Shown piece by piece: positions 17,573-26,273 of a stretch of 64,000 nucleotides of DNA. This DNA comes from Microbacterium sp. AK009. GTDB taxonomy: Bacteria > Actinomycetota > Actinomycetes > Actinomycetales > Microbacteriaceae. Below the pieces are notes generated by a model that saw nothing but the letters and a program-made list of their open reading frames with translations, did no database searches and was not told the DNA's origin. The position numbers were made by a program, and so were the translations under genes. Each line of letters opens with the position of its first letter. Within the stretch, counting starts at the first letter, position 1. The stretch lies in assembly GCF_013410955.1 (NCBI RefSeq), contig NZ_JACCCG010000003.1:453750-517749 (forward strand). Reading direction: 5' to 3'.

Positions 17573-18493
17573 TCAGACCTGGCTCACGGGCGGCGGAAAC
17601 CCGAGCCGTGCGTGGCGTTCGCGGGCGAAATCCTGCGCACGGGGCCCGGCGCCGAGGGCGCGGGTGGATGCCGCCAGCGCGAACCGCGCGAGCGTGATCA
17701 CCGGCAGCGGCAGCCGGCGGAGCCCCAGCAGCTTCCGGTACTCCCGGGGGAGGCTCGCCACGGCAGCGGCGAACAGCAGTCGATAGCTCACGCCCATCGA
17801 GCCGGGGAGCGGCACGCGCCGGAGGAACCGCACGACCTCGTCCACCCGCTCGTCCCGTCGCAGTTCGCCGGTGAACGCCGCGAGGCGCTCGCGCAGTGCG
17901 GCCTCGGTCTCGGGGGGATGAGCGACGCGCATCAGCCGGCCCGCCTGCGCCCACTCCCGCACGTAGGCGTCGCTGCCGCCGGGGATGGGGCCGCCCCAGA
18001 TCTTGTGCGCGCCGAGGAAGGCCTCGGTGAAGGCCAGATGCACCCACTCGACGAGATCGGCGTCGGCGGCGGTGTAGGTGCGCTCACCCTCGGCGGCGTC
18101 GTAGGTGCCCCGCACCCGCTGGTGGAGGCGTCCGACCCGCGCCGTCTCGCGCCTCGCCTGCTCGGTCGAGCCGTAGGTCACGCACAGGATCCACCGCACG
18201 GTGCCCGACAGGCGTCCCATGGGATCGTCGCGATACCGCGAGTGGTCGTGGACGCCCGCGAGTGCACCCGGGTGGAGCGCCTGGATGAGCAGCGCACGGA
18301 TCCCCGCGATGAGCGTGCTCGTGCCGGCGTGCACGGTCCATACGGCTCCGCCGTCGGCGAAGTACCCGGCGTCCTCGCCATCGGCGAGCGCCCGCACCCA
18401 GGGAGGGGTGCCGTTGGGGTCGCCCGAGAGGGCGGTGAGCAGGCGAGATCGCAGCGTCGACGAACGCGGGGGAGCGAGCGATCCGGTGCCCAT
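17573..18493 (-). CDS. MpaB/latex-clearing-protein-like oxygenase (DUF2236)
   Basis: A 306-residue DUF2236 protein. The conserved His-containing helix ALLIQALHPGALAGVHDHS and the later VHLAFTEAFLGAHKIWGG contain the likely haem-contact histidines. No signal peptide. Relatives include the fungal MpaB oxygenase and rubber-cleaving Lcp; substrate here unknown. It shares a strand with pol IV (17 bp) and the alditol oxidase (27 bp) and may be in one transcript. Confidence 0.82.
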   Translation of the reverse strand: MGTGSLAPPRSSTLRSRLLTALSGDPNGTPPWVRALADGEDAGYFADGGAVWTVHAGTSTLIAGIRALLIQALHPGALAGVHDHSRYRDDPMGRLSGTVRWILCVTYGSTEQARRETARVGRLHQRVRGTYDAAEGERTYTAADADLVEWVHLAFTEAFLGAHKIWGGPIPGGSDAYVREWAQAGRLMRVAHPPETEAALRERLAAFTGELRRDERVDEVVRFLRRVPLPGSMGVSYRLLFAAAVASLPREYRKLLGLRRLPLPVITLARFALAASTRALGAGPRAQDFARERHARLGFPPPVSQV

Positions 18494-18520
18494 GCTTCCA
18501 GCGTGCCACGCCTCCGGAGG

Positions 18521-19777
18521 CTAGAGACCCAGTCGCGCGAGGTAGTCGCCGACGAACCGGCGGTCGGGGTCCAGCTGCGCCCGCAGCGCCGCGAAGTCGT
18601 CGAACCGCGGATAGCGGCGACGGACCTCGTCGCCGGGCATGGTGAAGACCTTTCCCCAGTGCGGACGGGCAGAGGCCGGGAGGGCGGCCTCGAGCGAGGG
18701 GAGGAGGGCGCGCACGGCTGCTTCATCACGCTGCCAGGTGAAATGGATGCCGACGGTCGGACGCCCGTACGCGGGAGACAGCCACAGATCGTCAGCGGCC
18801 ATCGTGCGCACCTCGCAGGTGAGCAGGAGCGGCGATATGCGGTCGGCGAGATGCCGCACGGCCTGGATCGCCGCCACGGCGTCAGCCCGGGCGACGAGGT
18901 ACTCCGACTGCAGCTCTTCACCCGCCGAGGGGGTGAACGCCAGCCGGAAGTGGGGGAGGCGGTCGTACCAGGGCCCGGGGACACCCTCCTGCGCCGTGCA
19001 CGGGGTCGGGTCGATGCCGGGGATCGGGTGACGGGGACCGTCGGCAGCTCGGGCGCCGAACGCCGACAGGTCGTCGGGAGTCGATGTGGTCCGGGCCTTC
19101 ACCCACACCTGGTCGATGACGTCGGAATCGGTCCACCGGGTGAACAGGCTCACGCTGTCGCCCGCACCGGTGAGCTCGTCGAAACGGCTCAGCGCGTCAT
19201 CCCACCGCACGCCCTCGAAGACCGTCTGCGCGACGGTGTAGTGCGGTTCGACGTCGAGGTGCAGGTGGGTGACGATGCCGAGCGCGCCGAGCCCGACGAC
19301 GGCGCCGTCGAAGCCGTCCTCGCCCCGGGTCAGCGTGATCCGCTTTCCGGCGGCGGTGAGGAGTTCGACGGCGGCGACCTGGGTGCCGAGGGCTCCGACA
19401 CGATCACCCGATCCGTGCGTGCCGGTCTGCACGGCGCCGGCGACGGAGATGTGCGGGAGGGAGGCGAGGTTCGCGAGGGCCAGACCTTCGCCCTCGAGGA
19501 CGGGCACCAGGTCGCCGTAGCGGATGCCTGCGGGGATCCGCACGGTCTCGCGGTCGGGCGCGACCCGCACCGGATCTGCCGCGGCGAGACCGGCGAGGGA
19601 GATGATCACCCCGTCGGTGTCGGCGACGTCGTTGAAGGAGTGCCGGCTGCCCAGCACCCGGACGGTGGTGCCGTCGTTCCCCGCCCGGTCGAGGAGGGCG
19701 ATCAGTTCGGCCTCATCGGCGGGTTCGACGATGTGCGCGGCGCGGTACGTGAGGTTTCCTGCCCAGTTGGTCGTCAC
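18521..19777 (-). CDS. aldO: Alditol oxidase (VAO-type flavoprotein)
   Basis: A 418-residue protein, the same length I recall for Streptomyces AldO. H46 (GSRHSFND) matches the residue that covalently binds FAD, and S106, E322, R324, H345, T347 and K376 lie at or within two positions of the AldO active-site residues. It should oxidise xylitol, sorbitol or similar at C1, releasing hydrogen peroxide. GTG start. Alternatives in the same superfamily (gulonolactone oxidase) are less likely given the match. Confidence 0.88.
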   Translation of the reverse strand: MTTNWAGNLTYRAAHIVEPADEAELIALLDRAGNDGTTVRVLGSRHSFNDVADTDGVIISLAGLAAADPVRVAPDRETVRIPAGIRYGDLVPVLEGEGLALANLASLPHISVAGAVQTGTHGSGDRVGALGTQVAAVELLTAAGKRITLTRGEDGFDGAVVGLGALGIVTHLHLDVEPHYTVAQTVFEGVRWDDALSRFDELTGAGDSVSLFTRWTDSDVIDQVWVKARTTSTPDDLSAFGARAADGPRHPIPGIDPTPCTAQEGVPGPWYDRLPHFRLAFTPSAGEELQSEYLVARADAVAAIQAVRHLADRISPLLLTCEVRTMAADDLWLSPAYGRPTVGIHFTWQRDEAAVRALLPSLEAALPASARPHWGKVFTMPGDEVRRRYPRFDDFAALRAQLDPDRRFVGDYLARLGL

Positions 19778-19786
19778 CCCACAGGT

Positions 19787-20764
19787 CTACCCCAGATCGG
19801 CGACCGTCCGGGCCAGCGTCACCGCATCGGCGGCCAGGGCGGCCGACGTGTCGGCGTCCCGCATCCATAGGGGAACCGCTCGGGCGACGATCCCCGCCGA
19901 CTCGACACCCGGCACCGCCGGTGCGTCCTCCTCGCCCACCAGCCAGCCGTCCAGCACGCCACCCGCGCCGCGCGCGCCGTAGTGCCGGGCGACGGCGCCC
20001 GCGTCGGCATCGACGCCGATCACGGCCAGGCACGCCTCGGCCATTCCCCTCACCGCGGCGCCGCCGATGATCGGCGAGACGCCGACGATCGGCGCCGAGG
20101 CGGCGGCCAGCGCGTCGCGGAACCCGGGGATCTGCAGCACAGGTCCGATCGACACCACGGGGTTCGAGGGCGCGATGAGGATGACATCGGCGGCGGCGAT
20201 CGCGGCCAGCGCAGCCGCGGCGGGGCGCGCCTCGTCGATGCCCTGCTGCTCGAATCGCGCGACGGGAAGACGGGCGCGATGCCGGGTCCACCATTCCTGA
20301 AAATGCAGGCGCTCGCCGTCCGGCGTCACGATGTGGGTGTCGATCTCGTCGTCAGTCGCGGGGTGCAGGGTCACGCCGAGGTCCCATCGGGCGCCGAGGC
20401 GCCCGGCCACCTCCGTCGGGGTCTTCCCGGCGCGAAGCCAGGCCGTGCGGGCGATGTGCGTCCCCAGGTCGAGGTCGCCGAGGGTGAACCACTCGGGGGT
20501 GACGCCCCAGGTGCGAAGCTCGGCCGACACGCGCTCGCTCTCGCCGCGCCGACCCCACCCGCGCTCCTCGTCGTTCTGCCCGGCGAGGGTGTAGAGGATG
20601 CTGTCGTGGTCGGGCCAGATGCGAAGACCAGCCAGCCACCAGTCATCCCCGGTGTTCACGACCACCTCCACGGTGTGGTCCTCGGCGCTGCGGCGAATGT
20701 GCTCGCGGACGCCGCGCACGAATCGGGCGCCGCCGACGCCCCCTGCGATGACGGTGATCCTCAC
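19787..20764 (-). CDS. cofD: 2-phospho-L-lactate (phosphoenolpyruvate) transferase CofD/FbiA, F420 biosynthesis
   Basis: A 325-residue CofD/FbiA protein: N-terminal ITVIAGGVGGARFVRG, VVNTGDDWWLAGLRIWPDHD and IAPSNPVVSIGPVLQIPG. It joins the lactyl/PEP-guanosine diphosphate to the deazaflavin Fo to form F420-0. The GTG start is leaderless (TAACGT six bases upstream). The partner genes fbiB/cofE, cofC and fbiC are not in the window. A luciferase-like oxidoreductase that may use F420 lies at 46.1 kb. Confidence 0.92.
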   Translation of the reverse strand: MRITVIAGGVGGARFVRGVREHIRRSAEDHTVEVVVNTGDDWWLAGLRIWPDHDSILYTLAGQNDEERGWGRRGESERVSAELRTWGVTPEWFTLGDLDLGTHIARTAWLRAGKTPTEVAGRLGARWDLGVTLHPATDDEIDTHIVTPDGERLHFQEWWTRHRARLPVARFEQQGIDEARPAAAALAAIAAADVILIAPSNPVVSIGPVLQIPGFRDALAAASAPIVGVSPIIGGAAVRGMAEACLAVIGVDADAGAVARHYGARGAGGVLDGWLVGEEDAPAVPGVESAGIVARAVPLWMRDADTSAALAADAVTLARTVADLG

Positions 20765-20858
20765 CCGTCAACGTTACCCGCGCGGTCCGCCGTCAACCCC
20801 CTCGGCGTCGATGCGGATGCGGGAGAGCATGGGCTGACATCCGAGAGAGGAGATCGAC

Positions 20859-20981
20859 ATGTCCGATCCCAACAAGCCGAGCCAGGCCGAAGGCGAAGAT
20901 CCCGACCGCCCCGCCGACGGAGAGGTGCTGCCTCAGGAGGGTCACCCGTCGCAGGCCGAAGGTGAGGACCCGGAAGCGTAG
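20859..20981 (+). CDS. 40-residue acidic repeat peptide
   Basis: A very small reading frame with a strong GAGAGGAG ten bases before ATG. The product is hydrophilic and acidic, without hydrophobic core, and contains the nonapeptide PSQAEGEDP twice (residues 7-15 and 30-38) around a Pro/Gly-rich middle. Likely disordered. Its ribosome-binding site and internal repeat argue that it is real; I do not recognise a function. Confidence 0.6.
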   Translation: MSDPNKPSQAEGEDPDRPADGEVLPQEGHPSQAEGEDPEA

Positions 20982-21019
20982 AGCATGACGCGTGGTGGCC
21001 CTCGCCGCTCTCGACGGAC

Positions 21020-21514
21020 TCAGAGCTCGACGAGGGTCACCGCACGGACGGCACGGTCATCGACCATCGCGGTCATGAGGGTGTGGTGCGGCTGCCGCCG
21101 ACGGTCGGTGGGTGAGCCGGGATTGAGCAGGCGCAGCCCCGAGTCGGTGGTGCTGTCCCACGGGATGTGGCTGTGCCCGAACACGAGCACGTCGAGTTCG
21201 GGGTAGCGCAGCGACATCCGCTTCTCGCGGCCCTTCGCGTCACCGGTCTCATGCACGACACCGAAGCGCACCCCCTCGATCGTCCGTGCCGCGAACTCGG
21301 GGAGGAGCGCGCGCAGGTCATCACCGTCGTTGTTGCCGTGCACGCCCAGAACCTCACCGTGGCCCCGGAGGTCGTCGAGCACGCCGACGGACACCCAGTC
21401 ACCGGCGTGGATGATCAGATCGGCGGCGTCGGCCTCGCCCCGCACGGCGTCGGGCAGGCTACGCGCCCGGCCGGGGATGTGGGTGTCGGAGATCAGCAGC
21501 AGGCGCGTCGGCAT
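21020..21514 (-). CDS. YfcE/MJ0936-type metallophosphoesterase
   Basis: A 164-residue calcineurin-like phosphodiesterase with all metal motifs: D10-x-H12 (ISDTH), D39 (HAGDW), N61 (HGNND), a His in VVHE and GHSH near residue 115. Small single-domain enzymes of this type cleave bis-p-nitrophenyl phosphate or cyclic nucleotides in vitro. Divergent from the BFN-domain gene. Confidence 0.88.
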   Translation of the reverse strand: MPTRLLLISDTHIPGRARSLPDAVRGEADAADLIIHAGDWVSVGVLDDLRGHGEVLGVHGNNDGDDLRALLPEFAARTIEGVRFGVVHETGDAKGREKRMSLRYPELDVLVFGHSHIPWDSTTDSGLRLLNPGSPTDRRRQPHHTLMTAMVDDRAVRAVTLVEL

Positions 21515-21599
21515 GCGTCGATTCTGACCGACCGTCGCCGGAGGGGGCGGCTGTGCCTACGATGGGCTCATCCTCGCCGTCGACATCGAGGAGGTCGGC

Positions 21600-22106
21600 A
21601 TGGTCCAGGTTCGTGTGATCGGGGTGGCGCTCGACGCGGCGCGCCAGTACGTGATCCTGCTGCGGCCGATCACCGAAGGGGCGGACGGCCCCCGGATGCT
21701 CCCCATCTGGATCGGCGCCCAGGAGGCGACCTCGATCGCGATCGCGGTCGAGGGCGCCGAACCTCCGCGCCCGCTCGCGCACGACCTAATGAAGACGCTG
21801 CTCGAGACGGTGTCGGCGGAGGTCGAACGGGTGGAGATCACCCGCATCGACGACGGGACCTTCTACGCCGAGATCACCCTGCGGCTTCCGAGCGGGAAGC
21901 GCGTCCTCGACGCTCGTCCCTCCGACGCCATTGCGCTGGCTTCCCGCGTCGGCGCACCCATCTGGGTGGCCGACGAGGTGCTCGCCGACGCCGGCATCCC
22001 TGTGTCGGCGATGGAGTTCGACGACGACGCCGGTCTCGAGGAGGAGAAGCTCGAGGAGTTCAAGCGCTTCCTCGACGAGGTCGATCCGGAGGATTTCCAG
22101 GGCTGA
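21600..22106 (+). CDS. BFN-domain (bifunctional nuclease) family protein
   Basis: A 168-residue DUF151/BFN protein: VRVIGVALDAARQYVILLRP, LPIWIGAQEATSIAIAVEG, RPLAHDLM and the conserved ARPSDAIALASRVGAPIWV. The start at 21600 has GAGGAGG at 21588-21594. In actinobacteria this gene is usually near MerR/glycine-cleavage genes, which are absent here. The acidic C-terminus (EFDDDAGLEEEKLEEF) is typical. Confidence 0.88.
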   Translation: MVQVRVIGVALDAARQYVILLRPITEGADGPRMLPIWIGAQEATSIAIAVEGAEPPRPLAHDLMKTLLETVSAEVERVEITRIDDGTFYAEITLRLPSGKRVLDARPSDAIALASRVGAPIWVADEVLADAGIPVSAMEFDDDAGLEEEKLEEFKRFLDEVDPEDFQG

Positions 22107-22120
22107 CGCGCGCGACCGCC

Positions 22121-23578
22121 TCAGGGGGCCAGGTTGGGCAGGATGCGGGTGCCGAACTCGTGGCGCAGGGCGCTGCGGGCCGCCAGCCATCCGGCCATCC
22201 CGTGCACCCCTGGCCCCGGACTCGTCGACGCGCCGCAGAGGTACACCCCCGGCATCGCGGTGCGCCAGGGCTCGGGCGACAGCGTCGGGCGGCCCAGGAG
22301 CTGGCGCACATCCGGCAGGCCCGCCGCGATGTCGCCGCCGGGGTAGTTCGGATTGTGCCGCTCCATGTCGACGGCCGTGAGCGTGGAGGTGGCGACGATG
22401 ACGTCGCGGAAGCCGGGGGCGAATCGCTCGATCTGGGAGATGACGGCCTCGGTGGCGTCCACGGTCGATCCCGCCGGCACGTGCGTGTACGTCCAGAGCG
22501 TGTGCATGCCCTCCGGCGCGCGGCTGTCATCGAAGGTGCTGGGCTGGGCCACCAGCACGTAGGGCCGCTCGGGCACCCCGCCGCGCGCCACGGTGTTCTC
22601 GGCCGCCGCCACCTCCGCCCGGGTGCCGCCGACGTGCACCGTCCCGGCGCGACGGACGGCCCCGTTCGTCCACGGCACCGGGCCCGAAAGGGCGAAGTCC
22701 ACCTTGAGGACGCCGTTGCCGTACCGGAACCGCTCCAGCGCACGGCGGTACGCCGCGGGCATCCGCCCGCCGGCGAGCCGGATGAGCGCGGCCGGAGTGA
22801 CATCGAGCAGGATGGCGCGGGCAGGCGGGAGCTCGTCGAGGCTCGTGACCTCGGTGTCGGTGAGAATCTCGCCGCCGTGGGCGAGGAGATCGTCGGCGAG
22901 GGCGTCGGCGATCGCCTGGCTGCCGCCGATCGGGATCGGCCAGCCGCGCGCGTGCGCATGGGTCGTGAGGGCGAGTCCCGCCGCCGCCGACGCCAGGCTC
23001 GGCAGGGGGAGGATGGTGTGGGCCGACACGCCGGTGATCATGGACGGCGCGAGGTCTTCGGCGAAGGGGGCGTTCCACCAGCCACCGGCTTGCGACAGCG
23101 CGGCGAGACCGAACGCCACAGGCGCGGTCACGTGCGGGGGGACACGTACGAGCGGGTGGGTGGTGAAGTCGGCGATCTGATCCGACGCGGCGACGAGGGG
23201 TCCGAGGAGGGCGCGATACGCCGCGCCGTCGCGACCGAGGTCCTCGACCGTCCGGTCGAGGTCGCGGTAGGCGACGCCCGCGCGGCCGCCGTCCAGGGGA
23301 TGGGCGAAGGAGATCTCGGGCACCTCGAACCGGATGCGGTCGCCGAGCCCGAACTCGCGGAAGAACGGTGACGCGAGAGCCAGGGGGTGAACCGCTGAGC
23401 AGACGTCGTGGCGGAACCCCGGGAGGGTGAGTTCGGATGTCGCGGTGCCGCCGCCGACGGCCCCTGATCGCTCGTAGACACGGACCCCGAGTCCCGCCCG
23501 GGCGAGCGTGACGGCGGCCGCCAGGCCGTTGGGTCCGGCGCCGACGACGATGGCGTCGAGGTCGCCCGCCCGCCTCAT
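22121..23578 (-). CDS. CrtI/PYROXD2-like FAD-dependent oxidoreductase
   Basis: A 485-residue flavoprotein: dinucleotide-binding DAIVVGAGPNGLAAAVTLARAG and the C-terminal FAD signature GVYLCGASTSPGPGVHGMAG. It belongs to the phytoene desaturase-like clan, but no carotenoid genes are nearby and the C-terminal motif fits PYROXD2-like proteins better. It overlaps the upstream SRPBCC gene by 4 bp (ATGA), so the two are translationally coupled. Confidence 0.85.
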   Translation of the reverse strand: MRRAGDLDAIVVGAGPNGLAAAVTLARAGLGVRVYERSGAVGGGTATSELTLPGFRHDVCSAVHPLALASPFFREFGLGDRIRFEVPEISFAHPLDGGRAGVAYRDLDRTVEDLGRDGAAYRALLGPLVAASDQIADFTTHPLVRVPPHVTAPVAFGLAALSQAGGWWNAPFAEDLAPSMITGVSAHTILPLPSLASAAAGLALTTHAHARGWPIPIGGSQAIADALADDLLAHGGEILTDTEVTSLDELPPARAILLDVTPAALIRLAGGRMPAAYRRALERFRYGNGVLKVDFALSGPVPWTNGAVRRAGTVHVGGTRAEVAAAENTVARGGVPERPYVLVAQPSTFDDSRAPEGMHTLWTYTHVPAGSTVDATEAVISQIERFAPGFRDVIVATSTLTAVDMERHNPNYPGGDIAAGLPDVRQLLGRPTLSPEPWRTAMPGVYLCGASTSPGPGVHGMAGWLAARSALRHEFGTRILPNLAP

Positions 23579-24141
23579 CCGCGCGCCGCTTCCGCCGCGT
23601 CGGCCGCCTCGGCGGCCTGCTCGGCTTCATGATCATCGGCGACGTCGGGGGAGGAGGGGCGCCCCGCCTCGTCGTTCTCCTCCTCGGCGGTGGTCTCGCG
23701 CGTGCGGGCATGGCGTCCCTCCGCCAGATACGCCAGGCGGTGCAGTGTCTCGGCATTGCGCCGATGCAGCAGCAGATCGAGCAGAAGATCGGGAAGGTAG
23801 CGGGGAGGACCTGCGATGGCCTCCTCCTGCAGGCGGACGACACAGCCCTCGCCGCGCGGCTTGACGTCGATGGAGATGCGGGCCTCGCCGATCGGCCAGC
23901 CGGTCGCGACCATCACCGCGCGCCGAGGCGGGCTCCATTCGGTCGACACCGTCTCGTCGTTGATCAGGACGGGCCAGGCGCCGAAGGAGTGGTGAAGACG
24001 CGAACCCACCGCGGGCCAATCGGCGTCGACGTCCCGCATGCGGGACGCGCCGACCACCCACGTCGGGAAGAGCCATCCCTCGGCCAGCACTTCGAAGACG
24101 CTCTCGGGCGCGCACGTCATCTCCCGCACGTTGCGTGACAT
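23575..24141 (-). CDS. SRPBCC-family protein coupled to CrtI-like oxidoreductase
   Basis: A 188-residue protein: a START-like domain in the first 145 residues (CAPESVFEVLAEGWLFPTWVVGASR) and an acidic, Ala/Glu-rich tail. AAGGAGG precedes the ATG at 24141, fixing the start in a frame that stays open upstream. The 4-bp overlap with the oxidoreductase implies a shared role, perhaps delivering a lipid or polyketide substrate (inference). Confidence 0.82.
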   Translation of the reverse strand: MSRNVREMTCAPESVFEVLAEGWLFPTWVVGASRMRDVDADWPAVGSRLHHSFGAWPVLINDETVSTEWSPPRRAVMVATGWPIGEARISIDVKPRGEGCVVRLQEEAIAGPPRYLPDLLLDLLLHRRNAETLHRLAYLAEGRHARTRETTAEEENDEAGRPSSPDVADDHEAEQAAEAADAAEAARG

Positions 24142-24221
24142 CTCGGCCTCCTTCGGGCGGTCTCCTCCCGGATGCTTCGACCGTAGGGGCATCCGGGCGG
24201 GCCGCGCACCCGGTTGACAGG

Positions 24222-24782
24222 TCATCGCCTCGGTCTGCGCCACCACGGTCGCGCGGGTGGGACCTCGTCGGGGGCGGGCATCCGCGCCCGACGGCGCGCC
24301 GCCCACTCCGCGACTTCGGCGTCGACGTCGCGGAGTGCGGTGACGACGGGCGGTCCGCCGAGCAGCTGCATCCGCGCGAGTTTCACCCGTCGGTTGAAGT
24401 CCTCCACGGCCTCCCGCACATCCTCCTCCCGCGAGAGGGCGTCCAGCCTCCCCGTCAGCTCGGCGTCCTCGACCCGCAGAGTCAGCGCCGGTGGTCCGAG
24501 CCCGGTCAGCTGCTCGCGTTCGATCTTGCGACGGATCCACCAGTTCGGGTCGTGGGCACGTCCGAGATCGGGGAGGGGCTTGCCGGCGCCGGGGAGGTCG
24601 TCGAAATCCCCGCGCCGGATCGCCTGCTCGATGGCGACGTCGACGTAGGCGGCACGGGCTCGGGCGTGGGCCGTGGGTGTGGCTGGAGGCTCCTCGACAG
24701 CCTCGGGTGCCGCATCCGCGGACTCCTCCTGCTGCAGCCGCTCGACGCGATACCGTGCCGCGCGAAGTCGGGGATCCTCCAT
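24222..24782 (-). CDS. DUF1992 (DnaJC28-like) protein
   Basis: A 186-residue DUF1992 protein; the core is YVDVAIEQAIRRGDFDDLPGAGKPLPDLGRAHDPNWWIRRK-type sequence at about residues 46-88, split here into its conserved parts RGDFDDLPGAGKPLP and WWIRRKIERE. A perfect AGGAGG ends five bases before ATG 24782; the in-frame GTG at 24788 overlaps it and is rejected as start. Function unknown. Confidence 0.85.
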   Translation of the reverse strand: MEDPRLRAARYRVERLQQEESADAAPEAVEEPPATPTAHARARAAYVDVAIEQAIRRGDFDDLPGAGKPLPDLGRAHDPNWWIRRKIEREQLTGLGPPALTLRVEDAELTGRLDALSREEDVREAVEDFNRRVKLARMQLLGGPPVVTALRDVDAEVAEWAARRRARMPAPDEVPPARPWWRRPRR

Positions 24783-24814
24783 CCGCACCTCCTGTTTCCA
24801 CGGTACGCACCCGC

Positions 24815-24842
24815 GGTGAGACCGGCTCGATCCGGTCTCACC
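24815..24842 (-). terminator. Hairpin terminator of the sugar ABC operon
   Basis: GGTGAGACCGG (24815-24825) and CCGGTCTCACC (24832-24842) form a perfect 11-bp stem with a 6-base loop, 13 bp after the binding-protein stop. No T-run follows. Confidence 0.65.
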
Positions 24843-24855
24843 ATGGGTGCTGCTC

Positions 24856-26217
24856 TCAGCCCCCCGTGACGTTGTCGTAGGCGCGCATCGCCGCTGCCTG
24901 CGCGTCGGCGAGTGCTTCCTCCGCGTTCTTGTCGCCCAGGAGCGCCGCGGTCACGGCGTTGTTCAACTCGTTCTGGATCTCCTGACCGACGGGGGAGGAG
25001 CCGAACGATTGGCCGTAGTCGAGGACGTCGTAGTAGGTGGCGATGACCTGGTCGAAGTCGTCGTTGCCCGACGGCACGACGTACTGATCACGGATGGCTT
25101 GATCTGGACCCGGGGCTCCGGTGAACAGGCCGGTGTTGATGCCGCCGTCGGCCTCGCGGGTCGCCGCTCGCGCCTCGGCCGCGGCCATCCACGCGTTCTC
25201 GCTCGTCACCTCGACGAGCCACTCGCACGCCGCAGCGGCGTTCGCGGCTCCCGCGGGGATGACGAAGGCCTGACCACCGGTGACCGAGAACGGGTTCCCT
25301 TCGCTGTCGAGGAACGGCACGGCCTGGATGGCGATGTCGTCGATGTAGGGCGAGAGGACGTTCGGGTACCACTGCGCGTTCACCTGTGCGCCGACCTGGT
25401 CGGCGACGAACTGATTCTGGTCTCCGAAGGTGTCGAAGGAGTCGGTGAAGCTCTTCACCTCCGCGAAGCCGCCCTGCGCGTCACTGATCTGCTGGAGCAT
25501 CTCGATGCCCGCGATGTTGGACGGGTCGTCGAGGGTCGGCACGCCGTCCGCGTCGGTCAGCTGACCGCCCATGCCGAGGATCCACAGCGGCGCCTGGCCG
25601 GTGGCCACCGGGTCGAAGCCGAGGCGCGTGGGCACGCCGCCGGACTCCTGGTAGACCTTCGCGATCGCCTCGAGCAGGACGTCCGGCTGCGAGGTGTCGA
25701 TCTCCTCGTTCGCCACGCCCGCCTCATCCAGCACCGCGCGGTTCACGATGATCGCCGGCGGCTGGTAGAACTGCGGCACGCCCCAGACCTGGTCCTCGTA
25801 GCGAACGTCGTCGACGACGAACGGGTACCAGTAGTCATCGGGGGTGACGTCCTGTTCGGCGAAGCAGTCGTCCATCGGCAGCACGAGGCCCTGGGCTGCG
25901 TAGGTGGTGACGAAGCGCCGGTCCATCTGCACGACGTCCGGCACATCGCCGCTCGCGATACGCGTCGTGAATTTCTGGGCGTCGAAAGCGGTGGCGTCGA
26001 GGTCGACCTCGACGTCCGAGACCTCGCCGGCGGCGTAGTCCAAACGCGCCTGTCCGACGTCGTCGGCGTTCTCGAACCCCCACACACTGAGAGTGCCCGC
26101 GGCGTCGGCGCCGAAGTCGACGTCTTCGGCCGTCGCGCCGCCTCCGCCGCCGCAACCGGTGATCATGAGGAGGGATGCCGCGCCGAGAACGGCGATGCCT
26201 GTGCGCTGTCGAGACAT
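24856..26217 (-). CDS. Extracellular sugar-binding lipoprotein of ABC transporter
   Basis: A 453-residue family-1 solute-binding protein. The N-terminus is a lipoprotein signal with lipobox ITGC (Cys22) followed by a glycine run. The mature part has typical features (GTLSVWGFENADD, VYQESGGVPTRLGFDP). AAGGAA lies before ATG 26217. Last gene of an operon with two permeases. Ligand cannot be named from sequence; oligosaccharides are usual for the family. Confidence 0.88.
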   Translation of the reverse strand: MSRQRTGIAVLGAASLLMITGCGGGGGATAEDVDFGADAAGTLSVWGFENADDVGQARLDYAAGEVSDVEVDLDATAFDAQKFTTRIASGDVPDVVQMDRRFVTTYAAQGLVLPMDDCFAEQDVTPDDYWYPFVVDDVRYEDQVWGVPQFYQPPAIIVNRAVLDEAGVANEEIDTSQPDVLLEAIAKVYQESGGVPTRLGFDPVATGQAPLWILGMGGQLTDADGVPTLDDPSNIAGIEMLQQISDAQGGFAEVKSFTDSFDTFGDQNQFVADQVGAQVNAQWYPNVLSPYIDDIAIQAVPFLDSEGNPFSVTGGQAFVIPAGAANAAAACEWLVEVTSENAWMAAAEARAATREADGGINTGLFTGAPGPDQAIRDQYVVPSGNDDFDQVIATYYDVLDYGQSFGSSPVGQEIQNELNNAVTAALLGDKNAEEALADAQAAAMRAYDNVTGG

Positions 26218-26273
26218 GAGATTCCTTTCCCTTGGTGGTACACGTGGTGCATCCGGCGAGGATCGCTCCGACG

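Noticed and set aside
22121..23578. Carotenoid phytoene desaturase
   Set aside because: No crtB, crtE or other carotenoid genes nearby; coupling to an SRPBCC gene and the C-terminal motif fit PYROXD2-like oxidoreductases better.
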